Source of the DNA: Pagrus major
Taxonomy: Eukaryota > Chordata > Actinopteri > Spariformes > Sparidae
Length of the DNA: 64,000 nt
Reading direction: 5' to 3'
NCBI RefSeq assembly: GCF_040436345.1
Contig: NC_133236.1
Coordinates: forward strand, 14,004,443-14,068,442
Shown piece by piece: positions 24,025 to 36,311 of this stretch (position 1 is its first letter; every line of letters begins with the position of its first letter). Under the pieces are notes generated by a model. It did not search any database. It worked only from the letters and a program-made list of their open reading frames with translations, and was not told the origin of the DNA. The translations under genes and the position numbers were made by a program.

Positions 24025-26015
24025 GGGTCAGTGACATATACACCAGAAAAAAGTGTTTTTTCAAAAACTTCAAATAACAGGCATAAAAATGATTGACTTT
24101 TGTTCTACTAACTCTCATCTTTATAGAAACATATATTATTTTTAGATTTTCAATTGGAATCAGAATTTATGTGACAATTTGTTGTATTAGTGCCTAAAAT
24201 CGTCATATGGTGTGACATGAAAATAATTGTATATAAAATGAAAATGGATTATACCTTTCTTAAGTTACTCACTTTATCAAAGTCCTTTATCATAACTAAA
24301 CTGTGATCCATTATAGTTTTGTGAAAATTAATTAAATTTGTGTATTATTTTCTAAATCATTGCTCAATGTGAGACCTATGTCGTCAGTCTTTCAACTTAT
24401 TTTCTATTTATTGTGACAAACCTTGCTATAAAATTATAAAAATATTTGTGACTCTTGCTCATACTATTTTCTATGTATTCCATGAACATTTTCACATTTT
24501 ATCATTAATAAAGGTATGTTATTTTCACAATTTGGAATGTCACACCACATGATATAGTGTCACACCATATGATCATGTCGCCATGTGTCACTGCAAAACA
24601 TGTAATAACCTACCTATTGGTGAGTACTGATCACTCATATGGCAGGAAATATTAATTAGGGTTGAGATGTGATGAGATTCTCTGCATTTCATAACTGCGT
24701 TCCTCTTAGTTGCACTGCCTACAGTGTTCTAGTCCAATGATATTTTAGATATCATGTATTGCCAGGCTTCAAGAAATCTGCCCCAAGGCCTTTTGAATCA
24801 ACAATGAAGGCACCCTCTAAAACCCTCCCTCAGACCTTCCTATTGGTCAGCGAATGGAAACAGACAGTTGTCGTTTACTTTTCTTTTCTTTGCCTCAGCA
24901 ACTCCTCTCTCCTCACAGGGTGTCATTATTTGCCTCAAGCTGACAAAAAAAAAGGGACTGTATGGTTTAAGACGAAGACAAAACATTGTTTAGACTTAAA
25001 CAGCATTCTAAGGTTTCTGTGAAGGGGTCTGCTGTGTCTGTCTGATAAACTAGAAATCTGTATCACCGAATAAAACTAAACTAAACTAAACACAATCTAT
25101 TGTGGATAATTACAGCTTTTATGTGATGATGGATGCAAACAAATGTTTAAAAGGACAAAACATACATTGGACTTTGTTATTTATTGTTATATCTGCAGGA
25201 AATTACAATTCGTATCATATGGTGTGACAATCAAAATCATATGGTGTGACAGGCAGACATGTCACACCATATGATAAAGTGTCACACCATATTATGTTTT
25301 CTGCACTTAGCACAACCTTGAGTCTTGTAGCTACACATTAACATGCTAACAAGATGCTAGCTATAACAAAGCAACATAGATTTACATGTAATTATGACAA
25401 AAAAAAAATAATTTCTTTTGCATTTCTATGAAAAATGTGCCACACCAAAAGACATCTGGAAGTGGGACTTTTGTCAGAGTGCCAACAAAATCTGATTTAT
25501 TGAAAATATAAAAATGATAGCTCACCTCAGAAACCTGTCATGGTCTGGTATTAATAGTACTAAACAACCTTGCTGAAGAAGGACCTCTCATTCCCAAGGA
25601 TGTCAAAACAGTTGCCCGTTGAAATATCCCAAAATAGTGTCACACCATATGATTTTGATTTGTGTGACAAAATCTTTTTGATCAGAACTGACTCAAAACA
25701 TTATGCTTGGACTTTGAAAAGAGTAGGCTCACAAATAGACATCTGTATTATTTTTCTGTATTGTTTTGAGAATTTTTGCATTTATTTTTCTTAGCTTTAT
25801 TCAAGTTCTTACTTTGAGAAACAAGTGCCGGACAGTCACACCATATGAGTTTTGTTATGTTTGGTTGAAAATTCTGAAAAAATGAGTGATGAACTGTTTC
25901 AATGTTGAGTATGTTCACATAAAGCACAATCTTCTGCACAATATTGAGAAGGTTTTTTTTTTTATACATGTTTGACACTGAAGACAGCAAAACTGCCATG
26001 TCACGTCACACACCC
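24025..26015. mobile_element. Non-coding insertion studded with GTCACACCATATGA
   Basis: Splits array sequence that is continuous in other units, between CTGTATTT and TTTCTTAATGTG. Ends are loosely inverted (GGGTCAGTGACATAT; complement of right end GGGTGTGTGACGTGACATGG). Exact GTCACACCATATGA or its complement at 24203-24216, 24559-24572, 25215-25228, 25237-25250, 25261-25274, 25639-25652 and 25835-25848, with one-mismatch copies at 24539-24552 and 25281-25294. No long coding frame. A non-autonomous transposon is likely; the superfamily is unclear because the flanking duplication is imperfect. Confidence 0.65.
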
Positions 26016-26214
26016 GTTTCTTAATGTGTTTTTCAAAGTCAAGTTCTGCACATGGATGACAAGACGTTGTTCTAATCTCACTTTGTCATGACGGGACATT
26101 TCACTGTCCTCACAGTCACACAAAGTTACACAACACTACTTATCATTCCCCGGCTCTATGGCCTCACAAAATGTGACCATTAGAAGTTCTGTCCTATAAC
26201 TGTATATATAATTA

Positions 26215-27290
26215 AAAAGACAATGCATGATGTTTTTGTTAAGACAAGAAGTAATTTATTTGTTATATCAGCAAAATATCATCATTTAAAACAACAGGCA
26301 CAAAACAGACACAGCCTTTTTGTAATGCACCTTTTTATTCAGCAGGAATGTTTTCAACATCAAGCAATTTTACATTTTTCTAAATCAATGGGAGCTGTTC
26401 CTGAGATCACAACGCACATCTCAAAGGCTTCATGTTTACCCATCCAATTATTTCTTGCTCTGCAAAGCACAAAGATGTAGCTGAATCAATATTTTCAAAA
26501 AGAACACTGTTCACTCAAAAGAGCCGTCATTATGAAGCTGAGGCTGATCGTTGTCCACTGTAGGTGGGGATCTTTCCACTCTTCTTTACCAAGTTACAGA
26601 AGAGAAAAACAAAACATTAGATCTGAAAAACTTACAGACAGAGAGAGTCAAAAATGCAGCTTGATGCTTTTGTTAAAAGTGACCAAAAACATCTCAGACT
26701 TCACACAGTTGAGCAACCTAGATACAATGTTTGGCAGAGAGTCTTGTTCTGACTGACACCTCCCTCGTCTTCCTGTTAGGTTGGGACAACTTTCCCTGTG
26801 ATCATTTTTATTAGCACATTAAGTTCTGAGGACATCATAGAAGTCAACTAACACCTGACTGAAGGTCTTATCAACCACATCAATTAGAGACACCTGTGTG
26901 GATGGACAAAGAGTGTCGTCTGTACTAGAGCTGCAGAGATTAGCTGGTTACTCACCACTGAGTTTTTTTGTCAAATTTCAAGCAAAAATGCCAAAAATGT
27001 GATGATTGCAGCTTGTCAAATGAAGGAATTAGCTATTTTTTCCTCATTTTACATTTAAATGCCTTAAATGTCTTTGTCCATTTTGGAAACAGCCAACAGT
27101 ACGAATGCTATTTACACAATGATCATCTTGTTTCTTATAAAATTGTTATTTTAAATGTTTCTCTGATGCTTTATAGACCAAATGATTCATCTATTGATGG
27201 AGGAAATGCCAGAATTGAATCATTTCCAAAGTGCTGCTTTACCAGAGACACAAGTACATTCAGAAACAGAAAGAAATAGGAAGAGTGTTC
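26215..27290 (-). other. Module B, copy 4
   Basis: Terminal-exon-like frame near 26513-26580 beginning GTGGAAAGATCCCC and ending NDGSFE. A GTGAGT donor-like site at 26955 lies 375 bp upstream of it, the same spacing as exon 3 to exon 4 in the complete piscidin-like genes, which supports common origin. This copy keeps the 32 bp missing from copies 0, 1, 5 and 7. Confidence 0.4.
27170..27272 (-). promoter_or_regulatory. Candidate interferon-type promoter of module B
   Basis: On the minus strand: an ISRE-like element (plus strand GAAACAGAAA, 27263-27272, followed by GAAA), then an NF-kB-like GGCATTTCC (27210-27202) and a TATA-like TCTATAAAGC (core 27175-27170). Order and spacing (about 90 bp from ISRE to TATA) fit an inducible promoter reading toward the B terminal exon. 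The same GAAACAGAAA is at 1553, 4319, 20981, 22113, 30145, 33010, 50087, 53914, 56865 and 63263. No transcript is shown by the sequence itself. Confidence 0.4.
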
Positions 27291-27636
27291 ATTTAATAAA
27301 CTAATCACACCAACACACACATTATTTAGATCTACTTATTATAAACATTTACATCTGACTTTATAAAAAACAATGTTCTTGATCATCATCACCAATAAAA
27401 TTACAAGCACATGTTCACTTAAATAAGACCACAAAACAGAGACAGTCTTTTGTAATGCAGCTTTATTCAGCAGGATAGTTTTCACTATCAAGCAATTTTA
27501 CATTTTTCAACATCAGTTGGAGCTGTGACTAAAGTCACTACATCTCAAGGGCTCCATGTTTACTAATCCAATTATTTCTTGCTTTGCAAAGCACAAAGAT
27601 ATAGCTCAAACTATGTCTTCAAAATCAAGAACATAC

Positions 27637-28557
27637 TCAGTCTTGATAGTATAGCTTCCATTTGTCGTCAGCCACTTCATCTTCGGGTGTTCTACATGTG
27701 CAATTGCAGTTTAATCTATTCTGGGATCTTTCCACACTGTTTGCATACCAAGTTAGAGAAGGGGGAAGAAAAGAGAGGAATCAGTTAGTTAAATTATCAA
27801 CAGAGGTCAATCAACAGAATCTTAATTGACAAATATTCAATAATTAAATAATTTTGCAATAATTTTTCAAGCAAAATCTGGCAGAAATTCACTGATTCCA
27901 GCTTCTGAAATGTGTCGACTTGCTTCTTTACCCTCTATCATATCATCATGAATTTAAATGTGTTGGACAAAATAAAGTAATTGAAGACATCAACTTGGGA
28001 TCTGGTTAATACTGATGCTTTCTATGTTTGACAGGTTTGAGGCATTTCACAAAGTCTTTTTATGTCTTTTATTCGTCTGTTTGAAATCAACAGAAAATAT
28101 TCAGTAATACTTACCTTGTACCTGCGTTTCCTAAAGGGACAAAAAGATGAAAATGAGATGAATAAACATCAGTATATTATTATCACATTTGAAAATCTTT
28201 ACATTTAGAACATTAATGATGCTCTTTACTTAGTATAAGGTTTATTATCTGAAATGCCATGACTACATAAAAGATTTTAGCTAAACACAGAACTAAATGA
28301 AGTTGTATGTAGTCAGTTAGTACAGTCAAGTGTGATTTGTTGATCTCAGACTAAAGTAGCCTGCTGTTTGTGTAAATAAGAGGTCAATCTGTTAACATCA
28401 ACTCAGTATGTAGGAACACTTGTGACTTGCCGCCTCCACTCCTACCACTGCAATCACTGTTAGCGCTGTTACAACCGCCAGTTTGAGGAGCACTCTGCCC
28501 GGGTTCAGACATGAGGACGACCAGCATCAACACCAGAAAGATCATAACACACTTCAT
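27637..28557 (-). CDS. Piscidin-like precursor with Cys-rich exon 4 (A3)
   Basis: Exon 1 about 28793-28699, TATA at 28825-28820; exon 2 28558-28431 with ATG at 28557; exon 3 28130-28115 (16 nt, GAAACGCAGGTACAAG); exon 4 from 27736, stop at 27639-27637. Coding total 243 nt, 80 residues, 13 longer than its neighbours. The extra length is an in-frame block in exon 4, NRLNCNCTCRTP, placing three closely spaced Cys before EDEVADDKWKLYYQD. Exon 2 encodes the usual leader (with MSEPGQ instead of MAEPGE) and a Ser/Gly/Asn-rich stretch with two Cys. Exon 2 has a GC donor. Poly(A) signal at 27477-27472. Five Cys in the putative mature part could form disulfides, which is inference. Confidence 0.7.
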
Positions 28558-28819
28558 CCTGAGGAACAAATCACAATGGCCACATCCAGAATCATTCACT
28601 GCCTTCATTCACCAGTGTCAAAGCTCATCACATCTCATCTATAAGACTTTGCATTTATTAAAGATTTATTAAACATCAGGATTAAATTGACTTCTCACCT
28701 TTCCACAGCTTGTTTGTCAGAAACAAAAAAAAACTGGTGTCACAGACAGCAAAGTGAGCACTGTGAGATCTAGAGCTGATGTGTATGTCTCTGCCGAGCA
28801 GTCGTGAGTTACCCGTCTC

Positions 28820-28825
28820 TTTATA
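28820..28825 (-). promoter_or_regulatory. TATA box of gene A3
   Basis: TTATAAAGAG on the minus strand about 120 bp upstream of the exon 1 donor. Exon 1 differs slightly from A1 (ATGTGTATGTCTCTGCCG), a variant shared with the gene at 58 kb. Confidence 0.6.
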
Positions 28826-29059
28826 AGGATGGAGATGGAACAATCTTATCCAGTCATTCTGTATTTCTCAATGTGTTTTGCAATGTCGAGTTCTCCACAT
28901 GGATGACAAGATGTTGATCTAATCTCACTTTGTCATGACGGGACATTTCACTGTCCTCACAGTCACACAAAGTTACACAACACTACTTATCATTCCCCGG
29001 CTCTATGGCCTCACAAAATGTGACCATTAGAAGTTCTGTCCTATAACTGTTTATATGAC

Positions 29060-30175
29060 TAAAAAGACAATGCATGATGTTTTTGCTAAGACAAGAAGTA
29101 ATTTATTTGTTATATCAGCAAAATATCATCATTTAAAACAACAGGCACAAAACAGAGACAGCCTTTTTTGTAATGCACCTTTTTTTTCAGCAGGAATGTT
29201 TTCAACATCAAGCAATTTGACATTTTTCTAAATCAATGGGAGCTGTTCCTGAGATCACAACACACATCTCAAGGGCTTCATGTTTACCCATCCAATTATT
29301 TCTTGCTTTGCAAAGCACAAAGATGTAGCTGAATCAATATTTTCAAAAAGAACACTGTTCACTCAAAACAGTGAAGAGAAGCTGAGACTGATCGTTGTCC
29401 ACTGTAGGTGGGGGTCTTTCCACTCTTCTTTACCAAGTTACAGAAGAGAAAAACAAAACATTAGATTTGAAAAAAGTAGTCAAATTATCAACAGAGTCAA
29501 AAATACAGCTTGATGCTTTTGTTAAAAGTCACAGTGACACTGACTAACAGCCAGACAACAGCAGCCTGCCACACAACGCAAATGCACATGATTGCACAAC
29601 TTTAATGCCACTGCATATGTTTTAATGTTGCTTAACTGGACCTCCTTTCAAATCAGTGTGGACGTGTGCAAACTGACTGACACCTCCCTTGTCCTCCTGT
29701 TAGGTTGGGACAACTTTCCCTGTGATCATTTTTATTAGCACTTTAAGTTCTGAGGACATCATAGAAGTCAACTTACACCTGACTGAAGGTCTTATCAACC
29801 ACATCAATTAGAGACACCTGTGTGGATGGACAAAGAGTGTCATCTGTACTAGAGCTGCAGAGATTAGCTGGTTACTCACCACTGAGTTTTTTTGTCAAAC
29901 CTCAAGCAACATTTGATGATTGCAGCTTGTCAAATGAAAGAATTAGCTATTTTTTCCTCATTTTACATTTTAATACCTTGAATGTCTTTGTCTCTTTTGG
30001 AAACAGCCAACACTACAAATGTCTTTTACACAATGATCATCTTGTTTCTTATAAAATTGTTATTTTAACTGTTTTTCTGATGCTTTATAGACCAAATGAT
30101 TCATCTATTGATGGAGGAAATGCCAGAAGACACAAGTACATTCAGAAACAGAAAGAAATAGGAAGAGTGTTCATT
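29060..30175 (-). other. Module B, copy 5, with altered terminal exon
   Basis: The terminal exon near 29370-29430 has a rearranged end (AACAGTGAAGAGAAGC in place of AAGAGCCGTCATTATGAAGC), so the usual NDGSFE end is lost and the frame runs on. The ISRE-like site is at 30145-30154. Has the 32-bp deletion. Confidence 0.4.
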
Positions 30176-30508
30176 TAATAAAGTGATCCCACCAACACAC
30201 ACATTATTTAGATCTACTTAATATAAACATTTACCTCTGACTTAATGAAAAACAATGTTCTTGATCATCATCACCAATAAAATTACAAGCACATGTTCAC
30301 TTAAATAAGACCACAAAACAGAGACGGTCTTTTGTAATGCAGCTTTATTCAGCAGGATAGTTTTCACTATCAAGCAATTTTACATTTTTCAACATCAGTT
30401 GGAGCTGTGACTAAAGTCACTACATCTCAAAGACTTCATCCAATTATTTCTTGCTTTGCAAAGCACAAAGATATAGCTCAAACTATATCTTCAAAATCAA
30501 GAAAAGAC

Positions 30509-31389
30509 TCAGTCTTGATCGTATCGCCTCAATTTGTCGTCGGCCACTTCATCTTGGGATCTTTCCACACTGTTTGCATACCAAGTTAGAGAAGGGGGAA
30601 CAAAAGAGAGGAATCAGTTAGTTAAATTATCAACAGAGGTCGATCAACAGAATCTTAATTGACAAATACTCAATAATTGAATAATTTTGCAATAATTTTT
30701 CAAGCAAAATCTGACAGAAATTCACTGATTCCAGCTTCTGAAATGTGTCAACTTGCTTCTTTACCCTCTATTATATCATCGTGACTTTAAATGGGTTGGA
30801 CAAAATAAGGTAATTGAAGACATCATCTTGGGATCTGGTTAATACTGATGCTTTCTATGTTTGACAAGTTTGAGGCATTTCACAAAGTCTTTTTATGTCT
30901 TTTATTCGTCTGTTTGAAATCAACAGAAAATATTCAGTAATACTTACCTTCTACGTCCGTTTCCTAAAGGGACAAAAAGATGAAAATGACATAAATAAAC
31001 ATTAGTATAATATTATCACATTTGAAAATCTTTACGTTTAGAACATTAATGATGCTCTTTACTAGTATAAGGTTTATTATCTGAGATGCCAGGACTAAAT
31101 AAAAGATTTTAGCTAAACACAGAAATAAATGAAGTTGTATGTAGTCAGTTAGTACAGTCAAGTGTGATTTGTTGATCTCAGACTAAAGTAGCCTGCTGTT
31201 TGTGTAAATCAGAGGTCAATCTGTTAACATCAACACAGTATGTAGGAACACTTGTGACTTGCCGCCTCCACTGCCACCACCGCAATTACTGCCAGCGCCA
31301 CTACAACCGCCAGTTTGAGGAGCACTCTCCCCGGGTTCAGCCATGAGGACGACCAGCGTCAACACCAGAAAGATCATAACACACTTCAT
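30509..31389 (-). CDS. Piscidin-like secreted peptide precursor, Gly-rich (A4)
   Basis: Exon 1 about 31619-31524 with TATA at 31651-31646; exon 2 31390-31263, ATG at 31389; exon 3 30963-30948 (16 nt, GAAACGGACGTAGAAG); exon 4 from 30569, stop 30511-30509. Coding 204 nt, 67 residues. Differs from A1 by only a few residues (for example Gly for Asn before SNC, and Arg for Lys in the micro-exon). Leader and QDEVADDKLRRYDQD tail as in A1; GC donor after exon 2. Poly(A) signal 30349-30344. If the GC donor is skipped, reading into intron 2 adds KSQVFLHT and stops shortly after, giving a leader-plus-mature product without the acidic tail. Confidence 0.72.
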
Positions 31390-31645
31390 CCTGAGGAACA
31401 AATCACAATGGCCACATCCAGAATCATTCACTGCCTTCATTCACCAGTGTCAAAGCTCATCACATCTCATCTAAAAGACTTTGCATCTATTAAAGTAACA
31501 TCAGGATTAAATTGACTTCTCACCTTTCCACAGCTTGTTTGTCAGAACCAAAAAAAAAACTGGTGTCACAGACAGCAAAGTGAGCACTGTGAGATCTAGA
31601 GGTGATGTGGACGTCTTTGCTGAGCAGTCGTGAGTTACCCGTCTC

Positions 31646-31651
31646 TTTATA
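31646..31651 (-). promoter_or_regulatory. TATA box of gene A4
   Basis: Minus-strand TTATAAAGAG, same context as A1. Confidence 0.6.
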
Positions 31652-31889
31652 AGGATGGAGACGGAATAATCTTATCCAGTCATTCTGTATTTCTCAATGT
31701 GTTTTTCAAAGTCAAGTTCTGCACATGGATGACAAGATGTTGATCTAATCTCACTTTGTCATGACGGGACATTTCACTGCCCTCACAGTCAAACAAAGTT
31801 ACACAACACTACTTATCATCCCTCGGCTCTATGGCCTCACACAATGTGACCATTAGAAGTTCTGTCCTATAACTGTTTATATGACTAAA

Positions 31890-33030
31890 AAGACAATGCA
31901 TGATGTTTTTGCTAAGACAAGAAGTAATTTATTTGTTATATCAGCAAAATATCATCATTTAAAACAACAGGCACAAAACAGAGACAGTCTTTTTGTAATG
32001 CACCTTTTTTTCAGCAGGAATGTTTTCAACATCAAGCAATTTTACATTTTTCTAAATCAGCTGGAGCTGTTCCTGAGATCACAACACACATCTCAAGGGC
32101 TTCATGTTTACGCATCCAATTATTTCTTGCTTCGCAAAGCACAAAGATGTAGCTGAATCAATATTTTCAAAAAGAACACTGTTCACTCAAAAGAGCCGTC
32201 ATTATGAAGCTGAGACTGATCGTTGTCCACTGTAGGTGGGGATCTTTCCACTCTTCTTTACCAAGTTACAGAAGAGAAAAACAAAACATTAGATCTGAAA
32301 AAAGTAGTCAAATTATCAACAGAGAGAGTCAAAAATACAGCTTGATGCTTTTGCTAAAAGTCACAGTGACACTGACTAACAGCCAGACAACAGCAGCCTG
32401 CCACACAACGCAAATACACATGACTGCACGACTTTAAAGCCACTGCATGTGTTTGAATGTTGCTTAACTGGACCTCCTTTCAAATCAGTGTGGACGTGTA
32501 CAAACTGACTGACACCTCCCTCGTCCTCCTGTTAGGTTGGGACAACTTTCCCTGTGATCATTTTAATTAGCACTTTAAGTTCTGAGGACATCATAGAAGT
32601 CAACTTACACCTGACTGAAGGTCTTATCAACCACATCAATTACAGACACCTGTGTGGATGGACAAAGAGTGTCATCTGTACTAGAGCTGCAGAGATTAGC
32701 TGGTTACTCACCACTGAGTTTTTTTTGTCAAACCTCAAGTAAAATGTGATGATTGCAGCTTGTCAAATGAAGGAATTAGCTATTCTTTCCTCATTTTACA
32801 TTTTAATACCTTGAATGTCTTTGTCTCTTTTGGAAACAGCCAACAGTACAAATGTCATTTACACAATGATCATCTTGGCTCTCATAAAATTGTTATTTTG
32901 ACTGTTTTTCTGATGCTTTATAGCCCAAATGATTCATCTATTGATGGAGGAAATGCCAGAATTGAATCATTTCCAAAGTGCTGCTTTACCAGAGACACAA
33001 GTACATTCAGAAACAGAAAGAAATAGGAAG
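31890..33030 (-). other. Module B, copy 6
   Basis: Terminal-exon-like frame near 32185-32250 with GTGGAAAGATCCCC. ISRE-like site at 33010-33019. Keeps the 32-bp segment. To its right the next A unit is collapsed: the 3' flank jumps directly into intron 2 sequence near 33107, so exons 3 and 4 are absent. Confidence 0.4.
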
Positions 33031-33446
33031 AGTGTTCATTTAATAAACTGATCACACCAACACACACATTATTTAGATCTACTTAATATAAACATTTACA
33101 TCTGACTGGTTAATTTAGTACAGTCAAGTGTGATTTGTTGATCACAGACTAAAGTAGCCTGCTGTTTGTGTAAATCAGAGGACAATCTGTTAACATCAAC
33201 ACAGTATGTATGTACAGTTGTGACTTAAATGTTCTTGGGCGTAATATTGAGCCTGTAGGATTCCTGGGCTGGGTACGAAAATAACGACAATAATGTAATG
33301 TAATGACAATGCATGATGTTTCCTAAGTCAGGAAGTGATTTATCAGTTTCATCAGCAACTGAAGAAAAAACAAGGTATTTCAGAACTGAGAAGTAAAAAG
33401 ATCAACTTCCTCTTTGTAGAATTAAAAGACAGATACAGTATATAAG

Positions 33447-33785
33447 TTTATTGTTAAGTCTTGTAACATAACAGTACAATCTGAAATGAAATGTAAACTA
33501 GAGACCATCTTGTGATGGCAGGCCCGTAAACATGATCACCTTCGGACCCATGACTACTCAGTAGTGATATGGCTGGCTACTGCTACGTACTCCTCAACAC
33601 CTTCAAAGAGAAACAGTACCACACAGTAACTTGTCCACAACACCCAAATATCACACAGTCAGGCAGGGGCCGTCACAGCACTCGTGGCTTGGACCACATC
33701 CATCTTTAATCTCGGCCTTCATTTTGTTCTCATCTACACACCTGAGATGTTTTATGGATGCATCTAACACAGTTGTGATGCTATC
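33447..33785 (-). other. Module C terminal exon and 3'UTR, copy 2
   Basis: Best-preserved copy. Acceptor AATAG/GATAGC with exon start at 33785; frame ends in KDGCGPSHECCDGPCLTV, stop at 33653-33651; uninterrupted 3'UTR to AATAAA at 33452-33447. The upstream exon 1 remnant (from 33838) lacks its TATA region, exactly as at 0.2 kb. No start codon followed by a leader is visible, so whether it is translated is open. Confidence 0.45.
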
Positions 33786-33837
33786 CTATTGTCTTTGCAT
33801 TTACTAAAATAACATCAGGATTAAATTGACTTCTCAC

Positions 33838-33895
33838 CTTTCCACAGCTTGTTTGTCAGAACCCAAACAAAAACTGGTGTCACAGACAGCAGGAT
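33838..33895 (-). pseudogene. Piscidin-like exon 1 remnant, TATA deleted
   Basis: Donor AAAG/GTGAGAAG kept at 33838/33837, then the same ~85-bp deletion as at 0.2 kb removes the start site and TATA box. Confidence 0.6.
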
Positions 33896-34077
33896 TGAGA
33901 TGGAATAATCTTACCCAGTCATTCTGTATTTCTCAATGTGTTTTTCAAAGTCAAGTTCTCCACATGGATGACAAGATGTTGATCTAATCTCACTTTGTCA
34001 TGACGGGACATTTTACTGTCCTCACAGTCACACAAAGTTACACAACACTACTTATCATCCCCCAGCTCTATGGCCTC

Positions 34078-34540
34078 TGTCATATTTCCCCAGCTAAGTG
34101 CTTATTTTGTCAGTTTCTGTCTTGTGGTTTCTGTGTTTTATTTTGTTACTCACCCTGTTGTCTCTGTTCTAGGTCCGTCACTTCCTGCCCCTGTGTCCTT
34201 ACCTCCTGTGTGATTACCTGTCCCCACCCTGATGTGTTTCACCTGTGTCTCATCGTCTCACCCCCTGTGTGCTTTAAGTAGTCTGCCTTCCCCAACTCCT
34301 GTGCCACTTCGTCTTAGCTTGTCTTGCATTCCAGCCCTTTTCCTAGTGTTCCGAGTGTGTTTTGATAGCCCGACTTTTGCCTGTTTCTCCGACCCTGTCT
34401 CTGCCTGACCCCCTCTGGATTTGTTTGCCTGCCTTGGACTGATTATCTGTGTACCGTACCCGTTTTTGGAATAAAGTTTTTTTGTGTTCTCTGAGGCCTG
34501 TGTCCTGCATTTTGGGTCCACCCTCTGCTCGGCCGTGATA
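34078..34540 (+). repeat. Left LTR of the Gypsy element
   Basis: 463 bp. Contains CTTTAAG and GAATAAAG (near 34469), a likely poly(A) signal. It has about 50 bp (CCGACCCTGTCTCTGCC onwards) absent from the right LTR. Confidence 0.85.
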
Positions 34541-34557
34541 GTACGAACTGGCCAGTA

Positions 34558-34815
34558 TGGACCCAGCGGACGCTGGCTCTGTGCTGTAGGCGCATGCACA
34601 GAAGATTCAGAGTCAAGATGACCACATCAGCACCCTGAGACATGAGATCGGGGACTCTCTGACAGACAGGAGAGCTTCATGTCGTCAATGAGTGCACAGA
34701 TTACCTTTTTAGTTGATAAGTTGCAGCAGACACAGTCGCCACCATTGCCTCCCACCACCAGTGCCGCGGCGTCTCCGGCTGGATACACCGCTCCTTTGTC
34801 TTCTGTCACACCCAT
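34558..34815 (+). pseudogene. Gypsy gag N-terminal fragment
   Basis: Starts MDPADAGS just after the primer-binding region, a typical start for this class of fish Gypsy gag. Broken by a stop within about 11 codons, then a legible QSQDDHISTLRHEIGDSL. Continues after the nested insertions at 42340. Confidence 0.6.
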
Positions 34816-35636
34816 GAGGGCGGCTAGACATTAAGATTCCTTTAGAAACTCTACTGGGGAGATTCACCGACTCAAAACAACACACAGACGCCAGTTACAG
34901 GGAACAAGTTATATTTTAAAAAGAATAAATAAATGATAAAAACAGTAAAAATGTAATATAAAACGAAATGGTAAAATAAGATTAAAAAAACAGTCCAAGG
35001 TGTGTCCACAATATCCCAGGGTCCAATGGGCAAGGCGCCTAAAAGTCCAATCTGTGAGGTGGTTGCTACTTCGGGAGGCCTGGCGTCCACTGCCACGTGG
35101 CATCCGGCTCTAGCAGGTACAGGAGGGAAAGGAGAAGGAGAACCCAAATCAACAGACCCTTCAGTTCTCACTCGTTCGTCTTCAGATGAAGAAATAGCCT
35201 AATAGAAATATTAAATCAAGACAAAATTATATACACTAAACAAAACAAACAGAGCAAAAATCAAAAGAAATTCGTCACACAAACTTAAGCAAATTAATGG
35301 AAAAATCACAAATAAAATACACCAAAGTAAACATGCGAATAACTAGCAGCCTTCCCCTTTTAGTCTCGGTTCGGTAGATACACTCTTCTGACGAAATCAG
35401 TAGTCCTATGAACTAGACATAGCCAGCGGTAGAATAAAGGATGAGTGAAGAGGGAGACTTAACTGAAGGAGGGGTGAAGCGTGCATTCACCCCTCCGCTT
35501 TCCCACGTGGCGTGTCTCCCTCTCGGTAGCAGTCGGACGTCTTATAGTCTCTCCGCTGCTGCTCTTTCCTGGTGTGGTCGAGCTGTCAGGACTCTTCTCG
35601 TTCTCTTGGAGCTCAGTCAATCCGGCCGTAGGCTGG
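34816..35636. other. Unassigned insertion inside Gypsy gag (left part)
   Basis: Separates the start of gag from its continuation at 42340; the right part is 42093-42330, with an (AC)n run at about 42290-42316. I find no coding domain. Exact borders are unclear. Confidence 0.35.
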
Positions 35637-36311
35637 CAGGGTACCCACGGGGTCTTAAAAACTTGAAAAAGTCTTAAATTTGATAACCGTAAATTAAGGC
35701 CTTGAAAAGGTGTAGGAACACATGTCCATCGCCTCTGCATTCCATTGAGGTTCTGTTCTTGCATTAATTACTCCTCTCATCTGCAAGAGGACTGTTTTCA
35801 AGAAAGAGACGCCATGAAGTCTCTCACCTCTTCACCTGACTTGTTTTGCTTTCAATGAAACCGTCAGATGGACGCTTCACAGGAGAACCCCCCTCATTTA
35901 TTTACAGCTTTGGATAACCATTTGTCCTCTTTCCCCACTCAAGATATTGACACTCCTTTCTCTCAGGTTGGTCGAGGTCATCATCAAATGAATCCACTCT
36001 CCAGAGTAAAAGTACTCTGGGCCTCTTCTCTGTTTTTCTAGCCCTCCTGCCCAAATGGTTTACGACTATGCTTCTCTTATCACACATTCCAACCTATAAT
36101 GGTTTCTGCACTCATCCCGATTTCAAGCAAGTTCTAAAATACCATTAAACCAGGAACTCATCCTCTTAATTTTAACAGGTTAGGAAACAGTAAAAGAAGT
36201 TCATAAAACTGATCGTTTTCCCGTTTCTCTACGATTAAGATAACTAAGGCAGAAGGCCGCATTAACTGACTTGAGTCTCAGTTTAAAGCACAAAAGGAGG
36301 AACAGGCTGAA

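Noticed and set aside
33200-33320. Minus-strand short frame starting MHCHYITLLSLF as a diverged leader exon
   Set aside because: Its start lies in sequence homologous to the non-coding AATGCATGATG flank of other units, and the donor at its end is mutated (TTAAGT or CTTAAGT). Chance frame more likely.
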